NCBI GenBank assembly: GCA_016784945.1
Contig: JADHTP010000003.1
Span: forward strand, 1 to 38,213
DNA: 38,213 nt
From: Deltaproteobacteria bacterium
Lineage (GTDB): Bacteria > Myxococcota_A > UBA9042 > DTJE01
Direction of reading: 5' to 3'
The position numbers and the translations under genes are program-made. The notes beneath the pieces are model-generated. The model was not told the DNA's origin, did not search any database, and was given only the letters and a program-made list of their open reading frames with translations. Shown piece after piece: positions 1 through 8,349 of this stretch; the first letter of the stretch is position 1; every line of letters starts with the position of its first letter.

Positions 1-1
1 A

Positions 2-406
2 GAAGATTCCGATTCCCTGGACAGCCAGTCGGGGATGCATGAGCTGGAGGCGCTGGGACCGGGGACGGTCTATGTGCTGCCTCACCATTCCTGGGCCCGG
101 TTCGAGCAGGACGGGGTGTTCCAGGTGGGGGTGGAGGATTCCTTCCTGGCGGCCGTGGGCCGGGTGGCGTCGGTCACGTTTCCCGACGAATCCGAACTGC
201 TGGACCAGGGCGCCGTTGGAATCCGACTTACCAACGAACCCGGCGAGGAGCATGGCGTGGCCATGCCCGTGAGTGGTCAGGTGATGGCCGTCAATCCCGA
301 GGTCATGGCCGATCCCGGGGCCATCCGGACCGACACCTGGATGATGAAGGTGCTGCCCACGCACCTGGACAGCGAGATCCGCAGCCTCATGGTACGGAAA
401 GACTAG
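2..406 (+). CDS. GcvH-like lipoyl-domain protein, 5' partial, lipoyl lysine missing
   Basis: The frame is open from the window edge, so the true start lies upstream; an internal ATG sits at 35. The C-terminal ~95 residues follow the fold order of glycine cleavage H protein: a VGVEDSFLAAVGRV stretch (family: VGITxxAQxxLGDI), a FPDESELLDQG turn, then MPVSGQVMAVNPEV (family: APVSGEVVEVN) and DTWMMKV (family: GWLIKI). In GcvH the lipoylated Lys lies eight residues before the Pro of PVSG. Here that place is Gly, inside NEPGEEHGVAMPVSG, and no Lys is near. I infer a lipoyl-like beta-sandwich that cannot be lipoylated and probably has a structural or signalling role. There are no glycine-cleavage neighbours in view. 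The fold assignment is fairly safe; the function is unknown. Confidence 0.6.
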   Translation, partial: EDSDSLDSQSGMHELEALGPGTVYVLPHHSWARFEQDGVFQVGVEDSFLAAVGRVASVTFPDESELLDQGAVGIRLTNEPGEEHGVAMPVSGQVMAVNPEVMADPGAIRTDTWMMKVLPTHLDSEIRSLMVRKD

Positions 407-565
407 TGACCTGTCCCGTTATTTCGTCACATAATTCGTCGGCCCTTCACGACGCTGCCGGCGTTACGCCTCCTCAAAATACCACCGGTATTCCTTCGTC
501 GCCGTGCCTTGGCAGCCCCGCGATTGACTCGACGACTTCTGCAACGAACTTCCAAAGACAGGACA
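407..565. other. Intergenic stretch with two small hairpins
   Basis: This 159-bp gap between the ends of two convergent genes has no coding frame that looks real. It contains two perfect short inverted repeats: GGCG-TTA-CGCC at 460-470 and ATACC-ACC-GGTAT at 479-491. Neither is followed by a T-run on either strand, so a classic intrinsic terminator is not supported. The gap also has several TTCGTC words (435, 495). It could be a structured transcript end or a dispersed repeat, but only a genome-wide search would show which. Confidence 0.3.
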
Positions 566-1546
566 CTAGGCCTGGAGGCCGAATACCTTTTTCAGGTCCC
601 GCACCTGCTGGTCGAGGTCATCGTAGAAATCATCGGAGCCGGCCGAAAACCGCAGGAGGATGTGGCTGAGTTCGGGGGGTATCCAGGGGTAGAGCCGGCC
701 CAGGTTGGCCACCCGGTGGGGAAACAGGAGCATGGCGTCTTCTTTGGCGAGGGGCCCTTCGAGACCCGGGAATCGATCGGGTTCGCGCCGGACCTCGTGG
801 ACCGTGTGGTGGCCCTGGCCCACCACGTAGACCAGCACGTTTCCCATGCTCCAGACGTCGAAGTCGGCGAAGTTGACGTGGTAGTCGAAATCGATCCAGG
901 TGAATACTCCCGTGTCCCGGTCGATGAGGATGTGGTCGTTGCGGATGTCGCCGTGGTGGTGACCCCGGCGATGCACGCCGGCCAGGGCCTCCACGCAGTC
1001 GACGACCTTCTTCATCAGGCCCGGCAGTTCCTCGTGGAAATACTGCTCGTGGCCCATGGTGTATTTCTCCATGTGCTTGAACAGGCTGCGCCCCCGGATC
1101 CGGTCGATGACCCGGATGGGATCCCCGCTCACGTCCCGACGGGTTACGCCCTGCATGAACCGGGGATCGCCCCGCACCAGGTCCATGAAGTCGCTTTCCT
1201 TGTCGGGATTGCGACGGAAACGCAGGGTGAAGTCCCCCACCGTGGTGGAAAATTGTTCGTGGAACACCAGCTTGATGATCTTTTCGGCCCCGTCTTCCAA
1301 TTTTACGGCGTACTTCACCCAGAACTTGGGCTGGTCGTCGATGCCGAATCGTCCCTCGCTGGCATTGCCCAGGATGAAGTAGTCGTTGCCTTCCAGCCGC
1401 AGGACACAGCCCCCGGGGATGGCCATGTAGTTGGAGGCGTCCTCCAGCACCTCCACGGGACCGCGCACCCGGCGGTTGCTGAACCGTTCGATGCGATCTT
1501 TGATCTCGGCGGGGTTGTCGAAGGTCATGACACAAGGATAAGGCAC
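566..1546 (-). CDS. Protein-kinase-fold protein (APH/Bud32-like catalytic loop)
   Basis: A 326-residue soluble protein with a protein-kinase-like layout. A strand with KIIKLVF (around residue 90) fits the ATP-binding Lys strand. The catalytic loop reads HGDIRNDHILID, with the catalytic Asp near residue 199, followed about 20 residues later by WIDFDYH as the metal-binding DFG equivalent. In canonical kinases the residue five after the catalytic Asp is Asn; here it is His, with Asn at +3. I infer a divergent Ser/Thr or small-molecule kinase. The start is a GTG at 1546 with GAGGG about six bases upstream; an ATG six codons further in (1528) lacks such a site. It is divergent from the adenylate-forming enzyme at 1657, which may share a control region. 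The substrate is unknown. Confidence 0.65.
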   Translation of the reverse strand: MPYPCVMTFDNPAEIKDRIERFSNRRVRGPVEVLEDASNYMAIPGGCVLRLEGNDYFILGNASEGRFGIDDQPKFWVKYAVKLEDGAEKIIKLVFHEQFSTTVGDFTLRFRRNPDKESDFMDLVRGDPRFMQGVTRRDVSGDPIRVIDRIRGRSLFKHMEKYTMGHEQYFHEELPGLMKKVVDCVEALAGVHRRGHHHGDIRNDHILIDRDTGVFTWIDFDYHVNFADFDVWSMGNVLVYVVGQGHHTVHEVRREPDRFPGLEGPLAKEDAMLLFPHRVANLGRLYPWIPPELSHILLRFSAGSDDFYDDLDQQVRDLKKVFGLQA

Positions 1547-1570
1547 AACCGGCCCTCAGGGGAATAATCC

Positions 1571-1591
1571 GCCTGTCGCCTATCGCCTGTC
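1571..1591. repeat. Heptamer repeat, GCCTRTC x3
   Basis: Three head-to-tail 7-bp units GCCTGTC, GCCTATC, GCCTGTC lie between the divergent kinase and CapK-like genes. They belong to the window-wide period-7 family described in the findings. Confidence 0.65.
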
Positions 1592-1600
1592 GGCGGTGGA

Positions 1601-1631
1601 TTGTTCCCTTCCCCTCAGGTCGCGCTACAAT
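1601..1631 (+). promoter_or_regulatory. Candidate sigma-70 type promoter for the CapK-like gene
   Basis: A good -10 hexamer TACAAT (1626-1631, 5 of 6 matches) is preceded by a weak TTGTTC at 1601-1606 with a long 19-bp spacer. Transcription would begin near 1638, about 20 bases before the ATG at 1657. The -35 match is poor, so this is tentative. Confidence 0.3.
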
Positions 1632-1656
1632 CCCCCTGGTCGAACCTGGGGCCGGC

Positions 1657-3060
1657 ATGCGGTATCACGAACTGATCTTCTTCGCGGTCCATCGCCTCCT
1701 GGGCACGGGAACCGCGCAGGCCTGGCGTACGTTGCTGGCGGCGGAAGACCAGTCGCCCGGGACCCTGTTCAGGTCCCGGGACGCGGCCCTCGCGGCCGTC
1801 TGGGAGCGCCTTCGGACCGCCACGCCCTTCTATCGCGAATGGCTGCCCCCGGGACCCCTGCTGGACGGGTCTGGCCGCCTGCGACCCGATGTCTGGGCCG
1901 CTGCGCCGGTGACAGACCGTCGGGACATCCGCACCCACTTCGACGACATGGTGGCCTTTCCCTCGGCCGATGCGCGGCGGGCGTGGCGGGAACGTCGGGC
2001 CCTGCCCGCCGGTTGGACCGTCCAGAAGAGCGGCGGGTCCACGGGTCAGCCCGTCGAATACCTTCAGGATCGCACGTGGCAGGCCTGGAACCGGGCCGCG
2101 GCTCTCTGGTGCGACAAGCTGTCAGGCGCCTGGCCATGTCGTGAGAAGCGCCTCAAGATCTGGGGAGGCACCCAGGAGATCCGCGGGGTGAAGGTCCCTT
2201 TGACCACGCGCCTGTCGTCCTGGCTCCAACGGGGCATCATCCTGCCGTCCTTCCGCATGGACGAAGCCACCATGCGCGGTCATATCGAAACCATCAACCG
2301 GCGCACCGACGCGCCCACCCTGGAAGGCTACGTGTCCACCCTGTACACCCTGGCCAGGTTTGCCCGGGGGGCCGGTCTGTCCGTGAGGCCCCTGCAACGG
2401 GTGATTTCCTCCGCCGGGACCCTGCATGCCCCCATGAAGGAACTCATGGAGGCGGTCTATGGCGGACCGGTGTTCGATCGCTACGGGTCCCGGGACGGCG
2501 GCGCCACGGCGAACCAGTGTGAACTGAGGCGGGGCCTCCACGTGTGCGAGCCCACGCTGTACGTGGAGGTGGTGGACAAAAAGGGTCGACAGGTGCCCGA
2601 CGGATCCGAGGGCGACATCCTGTTGACCCAGTTGCACAACCACGGCATGCCCCTCTTTCGCTACCGCATCGGCGACCGGGGTGTGATGGACCCCGAGCCC
2701 TGTCCCTGCGGGCGCCCCCACCGGGTGTTGAAGAAACTGCTGGGGCGGGTCACGGAGCGCATCTGTACACCCGACGGCCGGATCCTGGATTCCCTGTATT
2801 TCGTCCACCTCCTGGGCGTGGTGTTGAATTCGGGATGGCTCGATCGCTTCCAGGTGGTGCAGGACAAGCAAGACGAGGTCCGGATAGCCCTGGTACCCCG
2901 GGAGGGTTCCAGCCCCGGGGAAAGGGAAAGCGGCCTGCGGGCGGTGATCGCGGAACTCGAAGAATCCCTGGGTCCTTCGGTGCGTCTGGATGCCCGTCTC
3001 GTGGGGGACATCCCCCCGTCACCCTCCGGAAAACACCTCTACGTGGTCTCGTCCCTCTGA
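1657..3060 (+). CDS. CapK/PaaK-type adenylate-forming enzyme
   Basis: A 467-residue protein of the phenylacetate-CoA ligase / coenzyme F390 synthetase / CapK branch of adenylate-forming enzymes, which activate a carboxylate with ATP. Visible motifs, in order, are the phosphate-binding loop QKSGGSTGQPVEY (around residue 127), the YGSRDGG motif (around 273), GDILLTQLHNHGMPLFRYRIGD (the hinge-side Arg-Asp segment, around 320), and the Cys-rich EPCPCGRP followed by LLGRVTE, typical of this branch. The length matches the family (430-460). CapK-type members often act on polysaccharide or lipid modification rather than phenylacetate catabolism, and there are no paa genes nearby. The substrate cannot be told from sequence. 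The ATG at 1657 is used; its ribosome site is weak. Confidence 0.8.
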   Translation: MRYHELIFFAVHRLLGTGTAQAWRTLLAAEDQSPGTLFRSRDAALAAVWERLRTATPFYREWLPPGPLLDGSGRLRPDVWAAAPVTDRRDIRTHFDDMVAFPSADARRAWRERRALPAGWTVQKSGGSTGQPVEYLQDRTWQAWNRAAALWCDKLSGAWPCREKRLKIWGGTQEIRGVKVPLTTRLSSWLQRGIILPSFRMDEATMRGHIETINRRTDAPTLEGYVSTLYTLARFARGAGLSVRPLQRVISSAGTLHAPMKELMEAVYGGPVFDRYGSRDGGATANQCELRRGLHVCEPTLYVEVVDKKGRQVPDGSEGDILLTQLHNHGMPLFRYRIGDRGVMDPEPCPCGRPHRVLKKLLGRVTERICTPDGRILDSLYFVHLLGVVLNSGWLDRFQVVQDKQDEVRIALVPREGSSPGERESGLRAVIAELEESLGPSVRLDARLVGDIPPSPSGKHLYVVSSL

Positions 3061-3075
3061 GATTGGACTCTCCGC

Positions 3076-3092
3076 ACGATCAACGATCGACG
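3076..3092. repeat. Heptamer repeat, ACGATCR x2
   Basis: ACGATCA-ACGATCG-ACG, two units plus three bases, lies between the CapK-like gene and the outer-membrane protein gene. It is a short member of the period-7 family and is supported mainly by its likeness to the copies at 11267 and 34516. Confidence 0.45.
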
Positions 3093-3160
3093 TTTCCATT
3101 GCAGTTTCGGGGTTTACGGGGCAAACTACGCCGTCCGATGTCTTTGCCGGCGAGGTTGGT

Positions 3161-4063
3161 TTGAAACCGATCCTGTTAGTGCCCGCCATCCTGACTTCCT
3201 TTCTGTGTTCCTCCGGCCTGGCCCAGGAGCCGGAAACAGATGGCGTGCCTCAAGCCCCGCCCGAACCGGAACCCGTCGCGGAACCGGAACCGATCCCGGA
3301 AGAGGCCCCGCCCGAGGCGCCCCCGGACGAGGTGGAGGTCGTCACACCCGATGACGGGACCGAGGATGCGGTTGAGGAGGCCGTGGCCGCTGCAAGGAAA
3401 AAGAACCATTGCCGCCACATCTGCCAGGGCGATTTCACCGTGGGCCTTGGCATCGGGTACACCTATTTCGCGGTACAGGGTGTCAGCGATGACCACATCT
3501 CCGTGATAGAAAACCAGGACGGTACCGGAACCCTGTTCCCGACCAACGAAGACCCGGGTAACCGGGGGAGCGGCTACGGGATCACGTTCACTGGTCATTT
3601 CGGCTACACCGTGGTGGACAACTGGATGATCGGGGCCGCGGTCCACTACGCCTACCAGTTCAAGACCCTGCAACTGGAGGCCTTCGGCCGGTACTACATC
3701 AAGATGAAGCAACCGGACACCCTGCCTTTCATCGGTGTGCGGCTGGGGTACCTGTGGGGCATGGGAAACCACGACTCGCCGGTGTTCAGGGAAACGCCGT
3801 TCGACAAACTGGTAGACGCGGAAGGAAATGAGAGCCTTCCTAGTTCGAACGACCAGACCGTGGTGGACGAAAAAGGTGAAAATACGGTCTTCGACAGCAA
3901 CAAGAATTCCAACGGATACCTGGGCGCCGTGGAACTGGGGGTGGTCCACTTCTTCACTCCCAACGTGGGCCTCTTCGTCACCCTGGGCTACCAGTACCTC
4001 TTCACCGGCTACAACAAGGGCGGCGGCGTGGACATCAAGGGCTGCGTCGCCTTCAGTTTCTAG
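3161..4063 (+). CDS. Outer-membrane beta-barrel protein with Pro/Glu-rich linker
   Basis: About 300 residues. I choose the TTG at 3161 because it follows CGAGG at a usual distance and gives a clean signal peptide (KPILLVPAILTSFLCSSGLAQ, cleavage likely after LAQ). A longer frame begins at 2990 but would run through the end of the previous gene. After the signal comes an acidic Pro/Glu-rich linker (roughly residues 24-80, PEPEPVAEPEPIPEE type), a basic RKKNHCRHIC segment, then alternating-strand barrel sequence (VGLGIGYTYF, GYGITFTGHFGYTV, MIGAAVHYAYQF, LFVTLGYQYLFTGY). It ends in aromatic Phe (VAFSF), the usual signal for outer-membrane insertion. The Pro-rich part may span the periplasm or bind cell wall. 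It is probably a porin-like or structural OMP of unknown cargo. Confidence 0.7.
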   Translation: MKPILLVPAILTSFLCSSGLAQEPETDGVPQAPPEPEPVAEPEPIPEEAPPEAPPDEVEVVTPDDGTEDAVEEAVAAARKKNHCRHICQGDFTVGLGIGYTYFAVQGVSDDHISVIENQDGTGTLFPTNEDPGNRGSGYGITFTGHFGYTVVDNWMIGAAVHYAYQFKTLQLEAFGRYYIKMKQPDTLPFIGVRLGYLWGMGNHDSPVFRETPFDKLVDAEGNESLPSSNDQTVVDEKGENTVFDSNKNSNGYLGAVELGVVHFFTPNVGLFVTLGYQYLFTGYNKGGGVDIKGCVAFSF

Positions 4064-4077
4064 CGGAGGTCTGATCC

Positions 4078-5499
4078 ATGGGTGAGGGGAACAGGGGCCC
4101 GGTCCGGCCGGCGAATCTGGCCCACGCCCTGGTCCCCGTGGTCTTTCTGGTGACCTCCCTCGGCGTCAACGTCCTCGCATTCGATTCGAGCCCCCACATC
4201 CCGCTCATCCTGTCCACGGCCGTGGCGGCCCTGGTGGGCTGGCGCCTCGGTCACACCTGGAAGGGACTGGAAGAGGGCCTCATTGGCGGGATCACCAAGG
4301 CCCTCCAGGCGTGCCTGATCCTCCTGGTGGTGGGTACCCTCATCGGTACCTGGATCGTGAGCGGCATCGTGCCGGCCATGATCTACTACGGGCTGCAGAT
4401 CGTGTCACCGGGCCTTTTCCTGTTCACCGCCTGCCTGTTGTGTGCCGTGGTTTCCCTGGCCACGGGCAGTTCCTGGTCCACCGCGGGCACCGTGGGCATT
4501 GCCCTCGTGGGGATGGGGCAGGGACTGGGGGTGCCCCTGCCGCTGGTGGCGGGCGCCATCGTGTCGGGGGCCTACCTCGGGGACAAGATGAGCCCCCTGT
4601 CGGACACCACGAACCTGGCTCCCGCCGTGGCCGGCACTGATCTGTTCGTCCACATCCGCCACATGGTGTACACCACCGGGCCGAGCTTCCTCATCGCCCT
4701 GGCGGCTTACCTGGCCATCGGTCTTTTCTACCAGGGCGAGTCCGTTCCCCTGGAATCCATCGCGTCCATCACCACCCTCCTCCAGGGGCATTTCAACATC
4801 AACCTCGGACTGCTGATCCCCCCGCTGCTGGTCATCGGCATGGTGGTGCTGCGTCTGCCGGCGCTGCCCGCCCTGCTTGGGGGCGCGGTCCTGGGCGGCC
4901 TGTTCGCCGCCGTGATGCAGGGGACCGGGGTCGGCGACGTCATGAAAGCGGCCTACGGGGGCTACGTGTCCCATACCGGCGTGGAAGCCGTGGACGGCCT
5001 GTTGACCCGCGGCGGCCTCACGGGCATGTATTCCACCGTGGCCCTGATCCTGTGCGCCCTGTCTTTCGGGGGCGTGCTGGAAAAGACGGGCATGCTGGCG
5101 GCCATTGCCGGTGCCATCCTGAAGCTGGCCCGGTCCACGGGGAGCCTGGTCCTGGCCACCGTGGCCACGGCCATGGCCATGAACGTGCTGGCGCCGGACC
5201 AGTACTTGGCCATCATCGTGCCTGGCCGCATGTACCAGGACGCCTACCGCAAGAGGGGCCTCCACATGAAGAACCTGTCCCGCGCCCTGGAAGACGGGGG
5301 CACCCTGTCATCGCCCCTCATCCCCTGGAACACCTGCGGGGCCTTCATGATGGCGACCCTGGGCGTGCACCCGTTCCTGTACCTGCCTTTCGCTTTCGTG
5401 AATCTGCTGAACCCGGTGATCTCGGTGTTCTACGGCTATACGGGCCTCACAATGCATCCCGCCCCGTCATCAGACGATTCCCGTACTGAAGGCGCCTGA
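4078..5499 (+). CDS. nhaC: NhaC-family Na+/H+ antiporter
   Basis: A 473-residue inner-membrane protein with about twelve hydrophobic helices. The family hallmarks are WKGLEEGLIGGITKAL near the second helix, TGSSWSTAGTVGIAL (around residue 137), and GAYLGDKMSPLSDTTNLAPA (around 168), the Asp-containing ion-path motif typical of NhaC. A second-half motif, MAMNVLAPDQYLAIIVPGRMY, is also conserved in the family. It would exchange Na+ (or another small cation or metabolite) for protons. A clear ribosome site, GCGGAGGT, lies eight bases before the ATG. Spacing to the OMP gene is 14 bp, so co-transcription is likely. Its last 53 bases overlap the 3' end of the opposite-strand lipoprotein gene. Confidence 0.85.
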   Translation: MGEGNRGPVRPANLAHALVPVVFLVTSLGVNVLAFDSSPHIPLILSTAVAALVGWRLGHTWKGLEEGLIGGITKALQACLILLVVGTLIGTWIVSGIVPAMIYYGLQIVSPGLFLFTACLLCAVVSLATGSSWSTAGTVGIALVGMGQGLGVPLPLVAGAIVSGAYLGDKMSPLSDTTNLAPAVAGTDLFVHIRHMVYTTGPSFLIALAAYLAIGLFYQGESVPLESIASITTLLQGHFNINLGLLIPPLLVIGMVVLRLPALPALLGGAVLGGLFAAVMQGTGVGDVMKAAYGGYVSHTGVEAVDGLLTRGGLTGMYSTVALILCALSFGGVLEKTGMLAAIAGAILKLARSTGSLVLATVATAMAMNVLAPDQYLAIIVPGRMYQDAYRKRGLHMKNLSRALEDGGTLSSPLIPWNTCGAFMMATLGVHPFLYLPFAFVNLLNPVISVFYGYTGLTMHPAPSSDDSRTEGA

Positions 5500-7057
5500 C
5501 CTGGTCCCGGAAGAACTGCTGCTTCCAGGGCGGCGCCGAATAGAACATGCCCGTGGGCGTGTCCGCGGTGAGCTCGCGATACCAGACGAAGGCGTCATAG
5601 GCCACGCCATAGAAGCTGCCGTCCAGGTCGGGAATGGCGTGATCCATGAAGGGGCTTTCGTTGCAGTCCAGGCCCGGTTCGTCCGCTGCCAGGAAGTACC
5701 GGTCCTCCGGCAGGGGATCCAGGGCGCTGGTGATTATCGGCGGTTCGGCGGGAACGGGCTGGGACATGATCCCGTAGAAGACCTGGCTGCCGTTTCCGAT
5801 GGCGGGTGTCACCGTATACACGGCGTCCTGGCCCGCGAAGACCTCCTCGTCCAGGTACGACGACACGGTCCAGGTCCCCTTTCCCGCGTGGGCCGCGCCC
5901 ATGTGGGCATAGACCCGTCCCGGCCGGGCCTCGATGGCCTTGTGGAACAGGTACTTGACCAGCTCCTCCCGGTGCTTGAGCATCTCGATCATGGCGGACA
6001 TGTCCTGTCCCGTCATGGCCGCCATCATGAAGTCCTGCGACGCCATGATGGCCCCTGTCCACAGGGCCAGTGACAGCTTCTCCAGCCATTCGCAGTCCTC
6101 GGCCGACATGGCCTGGCACACGGTGTCCAGGCTGCCCAGGATGTGTTCGCGGTAGGCCTTGGCCTGATTCACGTAGGCCGTTTCCAGGCCGAACATCCCG
6201 TAGCTGTCCACTTCCCGGGGGGGCGGCAGCGTGTCCAGGACCATGGCCTTGGCCGGGGCCGCCAGTCCGTCGACCAGGGCCTCGATCTGCTCGTTCACCC
6301 AGGCCAGTCTCTGGGGCACGTCGATACCCGCCAGGTACAGGTCCAGGCCCTCACTCCGCAATTCCAGCGCCCTCTGCGGGAAGACCCGGCGGAACATGTT
6401 GTCTCCGTACATCTGGAAGCCGATGGCCTGGGCGGCCGCGGCGTCCCCGGTTCTGGCATAGGCGTTCAGCGCGTCGGTGGTGTCCATGCCGATTTCCAGG
6501 ACCCAGGTGTCCACCCCGGCGTGGCGCGCGAGGTGCTCCGCCAGGTCCACGCTGTCCGGGCCGATTTCGTTGGACCCGTGTATCTCGCCCAGCACCATGA
6601 CCTGGCGGCCCTGGAACTCCCGCATGAACACGGTGTAGTCCCACTGTCCGCCGGATGCGTCGCACTGAAGGGGAATGGCGTTGGCCGACACGAACGCCTT
6701 GACGGCCTGCTGCCCTTCGGGGGGCGGCGTGGTGGTGGGGCAGGTGGCCAGTTCGGGCTGGTCGCAGGGGCTGGCGGGCACCATGACCTCCAGCGCCACG
6801 GTCTCCATGGCCGTTTCGGGGATCGTGTCCTCGACCCCCGTTTCGGGATCGGTGGTTTCCGGTACGGCGGTGTTGTCCGGGAAGTCCATTGGCCCCGATT
6901 CCGTCAACACGTCCAGGGGGGAATTCCCGTCCGGTCCCGGTCCCGTGTCCGGCGTCCCGTTGGAACCGTTTCCCGAGCATGCCGCAGCGAAAATCAAGAG
7001 TCCCGCTGCCGCGGCCCGCGCCACGGTGCGCCAACCTGTTCCTTGTGCCCGTTTCAT
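5447..7057 (-). CDS. Lipoprotein with erythromycin-esterase/ChaN-like domain
   Basis: 536 residues. The start at 7057 is preferred: GGAGG lies six bases upstream, and the protein then begins MKRAQGTGWRT with a lipobox ending FAAAC; a 9-codon longer start at 7084 is less likely. The acylated Cys is followed by a long Asp/Glu/Thr/Pro-rich spacer (to about residue 100). The main domain has VMVLGEIHGSNEIG (around 148) and VLEIGMDTTDALN, then YAHMGAAHAGKG near residue 370. This His/Glu pattern (GExHGxxE plus a late His) is that of the EreA/ChaN/Tiki superfamily, whose members are metal-independent esterases, haem binders or metalloproteases. Which activity applies here cannot be told. The protein is likely displayed on a membrane surface. 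It is convergent with nhaC. Confidence 0.65.
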   Translation of the reverse strand: MKRAQGTGWRTVARAAAAGLLIFAAACSGNGSNGTPDTGPGPDGNSPLDVLTESGPMDFPDNTAVPETTDPETGVEDTIPETAMETVALEVMVPASPCDQPELATCPTTTPPPEGQQAVKAFVSANAIPLQCDASGGQWDYTVFMREFQGRQVMVLGEIHGSNEIGPDSVDLAEHLARHAGVDTWVLEIGMDTTDALNAYARTGDAAAAQAIGFQMYGDNMFRRVFPQRALELRSEGLDLYLAGIDVPQRLAWVNEQIEALVDGLAAPAKAMVLDTLPPPREVDSYGMFGLETAYVNQAKAYREHILGSLDTVCQAMSAEDCEWLEKLSLALWTGAIMASQDFMMAAMTGQDMSAMIEMLKHREELVKYLFHKAIEARPGRVYAHMGAAHAGKGTWTVSSYLDEEVFAGQDAVYTVTPAIGNGSQVFYGIMSQPVPAEPPIITSALDPLPEDRYFLAADEPGLDCNESPFMDHAIPDLDGSFYGVAYDAFVWYRELTADTPTGMFYSAPPWKQQFFRDQVRRLQYGNRLMTGRDAL

Positions 7058-7109
7058 CATGCGCCTCCACCTCCGGTGTCTCACGGCCCCGTGCCTCGAT
7101 CAGGGGAAT

Positions 7110-7139
7110 GTTACACATTTGTACGGGTTCCGATACCAT
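7110..7139 (+). promoter_or_regulatory. Weak candidate promoter for the acyltransferase gene
   Basis: GTTACA (7110-7115, 4 of 6 to TTGACA) and TACCAT (7134-7139, 4 of 6 to TATAAT) are 18 bp apart in the divergent gap between the Ere/ChaN-like lipoprotein and the acyltransferase. The hexamers are mediocre, so this is a suggestion only. Confidence 0.28.
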
Positions 7140-7174
7140 AGGGGTCAAAGCCTTGCGAATCGCGAGGAGGACCG

Positions 7175-8233
7175 ATGCCCAGGAAGCCCCCCGCCGGTCC
7201 AAAGCCCGTCGTGGACCTCGATCGGGCCATCGACTTCTACGAAAAGCTCGATCCCGACGTCAAGGCCCGGGTCCGACGGGAGATCATGAAGCGGGCCGCC
7301 AGGGACGAAGTGGACCGCCACGCCCGGGAAGTCCGGGAAGAAAAGGCAAAGCGCCTGCTGAGCCAGGGGCGGATTCCGCCGGAGGACCAGTACGAGCCCT
7401 TTTCGGACCAGATCATCGGTTTCCTGAAGGACACGGTGAGCGTCCTGTCCAGGGCCCTGCCCATGGACGCCTACCAGCCGGGTGACGAGAACCGGCGGGA
7501 CCTGTTCCAGAAAGACCTTCGCAACGCCCTGGAGCCCCTGGAGTGGCTGCTCAAGACCTACTTCCGCTACGAAGTGAAGGGCATCGAGAACATCCCCCGG
7601 AAGGGACGGGCCATGATCGTGTCGAACCATGGCTTCCTGCCCATCGACGGCTGGTTCCTCTACTACGAGATCCTGCGGACCATGGGTCGGTGGCCCCGGG
7701 GTCTCACGGACTGGCGGTTGTATCGTCTTCCCTGGATCCGACAGTTCTTCATGGACATGGGCATGGTCCAGGGGTCCCACGAAAACGGCGATGCACTGCT
7801 CCAGGACGAAGAGCTGATCTTCATCATGCCGGGGGGCGCCAGGGAGACCTGGAAGTCGTCCCGGTACCGTTACCGGCTCATCTGGAAAGACCGCCTGGGC
7901 TTCATCCGCCTGGCGCTGAGGAACCGGTGCCCCATCATCCCCTCCGCCAACGTGGGCACCGACGACACCTACCACCTGTTCTTCAACGGGTACACCACGG
8001 CCTACAACCTGTTCCGGACCCGCAAGGCCCTGTTCCCCATCAGCCTGCCCGTGGGCATGGGCATCCTGCCCTTCCCCGTGAAGATGACCCAGTACGTGGG
8101 CGAACCCATCCACCTACCCTATCCGCCTGAGGCCGAAAGCGACCCGGCCATCCTGGAGGAGTGCCAGGATCTGGTAAAGGCCCGGGTGTACGATCTCATC
8201 GACTGCGGGCTCCACGAAAGGGCGGCCGGGTAG
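7175..8233 (+). CDS. MGAT/DGAT2-like acyltransferase (LPLAT superfamily)
   Basis: 352 residues. The N-terminal ~120 residues are charged and helical; the acyltransferase core follows. Block I is VSNHGFLPIDGW (around residue 151), with His and Asp separated by five residues. That is the arrangement of the MGAT-like branch and not the four of PlsC. Block III is IMPGGARETWKSSRYRYRLIW (around 218), a hallmark of the same branch, then GFIRLALRNRCPIIPSANVG as block IV. These enzymes move a fatty acyl group from acyl-CoA or acyl-ACP to a glycerol, sterol or other lipid alcohol at the membrane face. GAGGAGG lies five bases before the ATG. With the condensation-type acyltransferase at 14258, this gives the window two candidate lipid-acylating enzymes. 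Confidence 0.78.
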   Translation: MPRKPPAGPKPVVDLDRAIDFYEKLDPDVKARVRREIMKRAARDEVDRHAREVREEKAKRLLSQGRIPPEDQYEPFSDQIIGFLKDTVSVLSRALPMDAYQPGDENRRDLFQKDLRNALEPLEWLLKTYFRYEVKGIENIPRKGRAMIVSNHGFLPIDGWFLYYEILRTMGRWPRGLTDWRLYRLPWIRQFFMDMGMVQGSHENGDALLQDEELIFIMPGGARETWKSSRYRYRLIWKDRLGFIRLALRNRCPIIPSANVGTDDTYHLFFNGYTTAYNLFRTRKALFPISLPVGMGILPFPVKMTQYVGEPIHLPYPPEAESDPAILEECQDLVKARVYDLIDCGLHERAAG

Positions 8234-8238
8234 GGGGC

Positions 8239-8266
8239 AGTCAATAGTCAATAGTTCATAGTCAAT
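8239..8266. repeat. Heptamer repeat, AGTCAAT x4
   Basis: Four units (AGTCAAT, AGTCAAT, AGTTCAT, AGTCAAT) follow the acyltransferase stop directly. Read on the minus strand each perfect unit is ATTGACT. The array is nearly an inverted copy of the CGACTAT array at 8302-8349 (AGTCAAT against AGTCGAT, one mismatch per unit), so the two arms could pair. Confidence 0.85.
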
Positions 8267-8301
8267 AGTCCGGATCTCGGGAGGGGACCTGGGACCTTGA
8301 T

Positions 8302-8349
8302 CGACTATCGACTATCGACTATCGACTATCGACTATCGACTATCGACTA
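8302..8349. repeat. Tandem heptamer array, CGACTAT x6.9
   Basis: Six perfect CGACTAT units followed by CGACTA, with no mismatch. This is the longest and most exact period-7 array in the window. It ends 44 bp before the lipoprotein start codon. Perfect arrays of this kind are prone to copy-number change by slippage. Confidence 0.95.

Noticed and set aside
460..491. Two hairpins as an intrinsic terminator
   Set aside because: Stems are only 4-5 bp and no T-run follows on either strand.
8239..8349. Repeat arrays considered as CRISPR
   Set aside because: Units are 7 bp and directly joined without spacers, and no cas gene is present.
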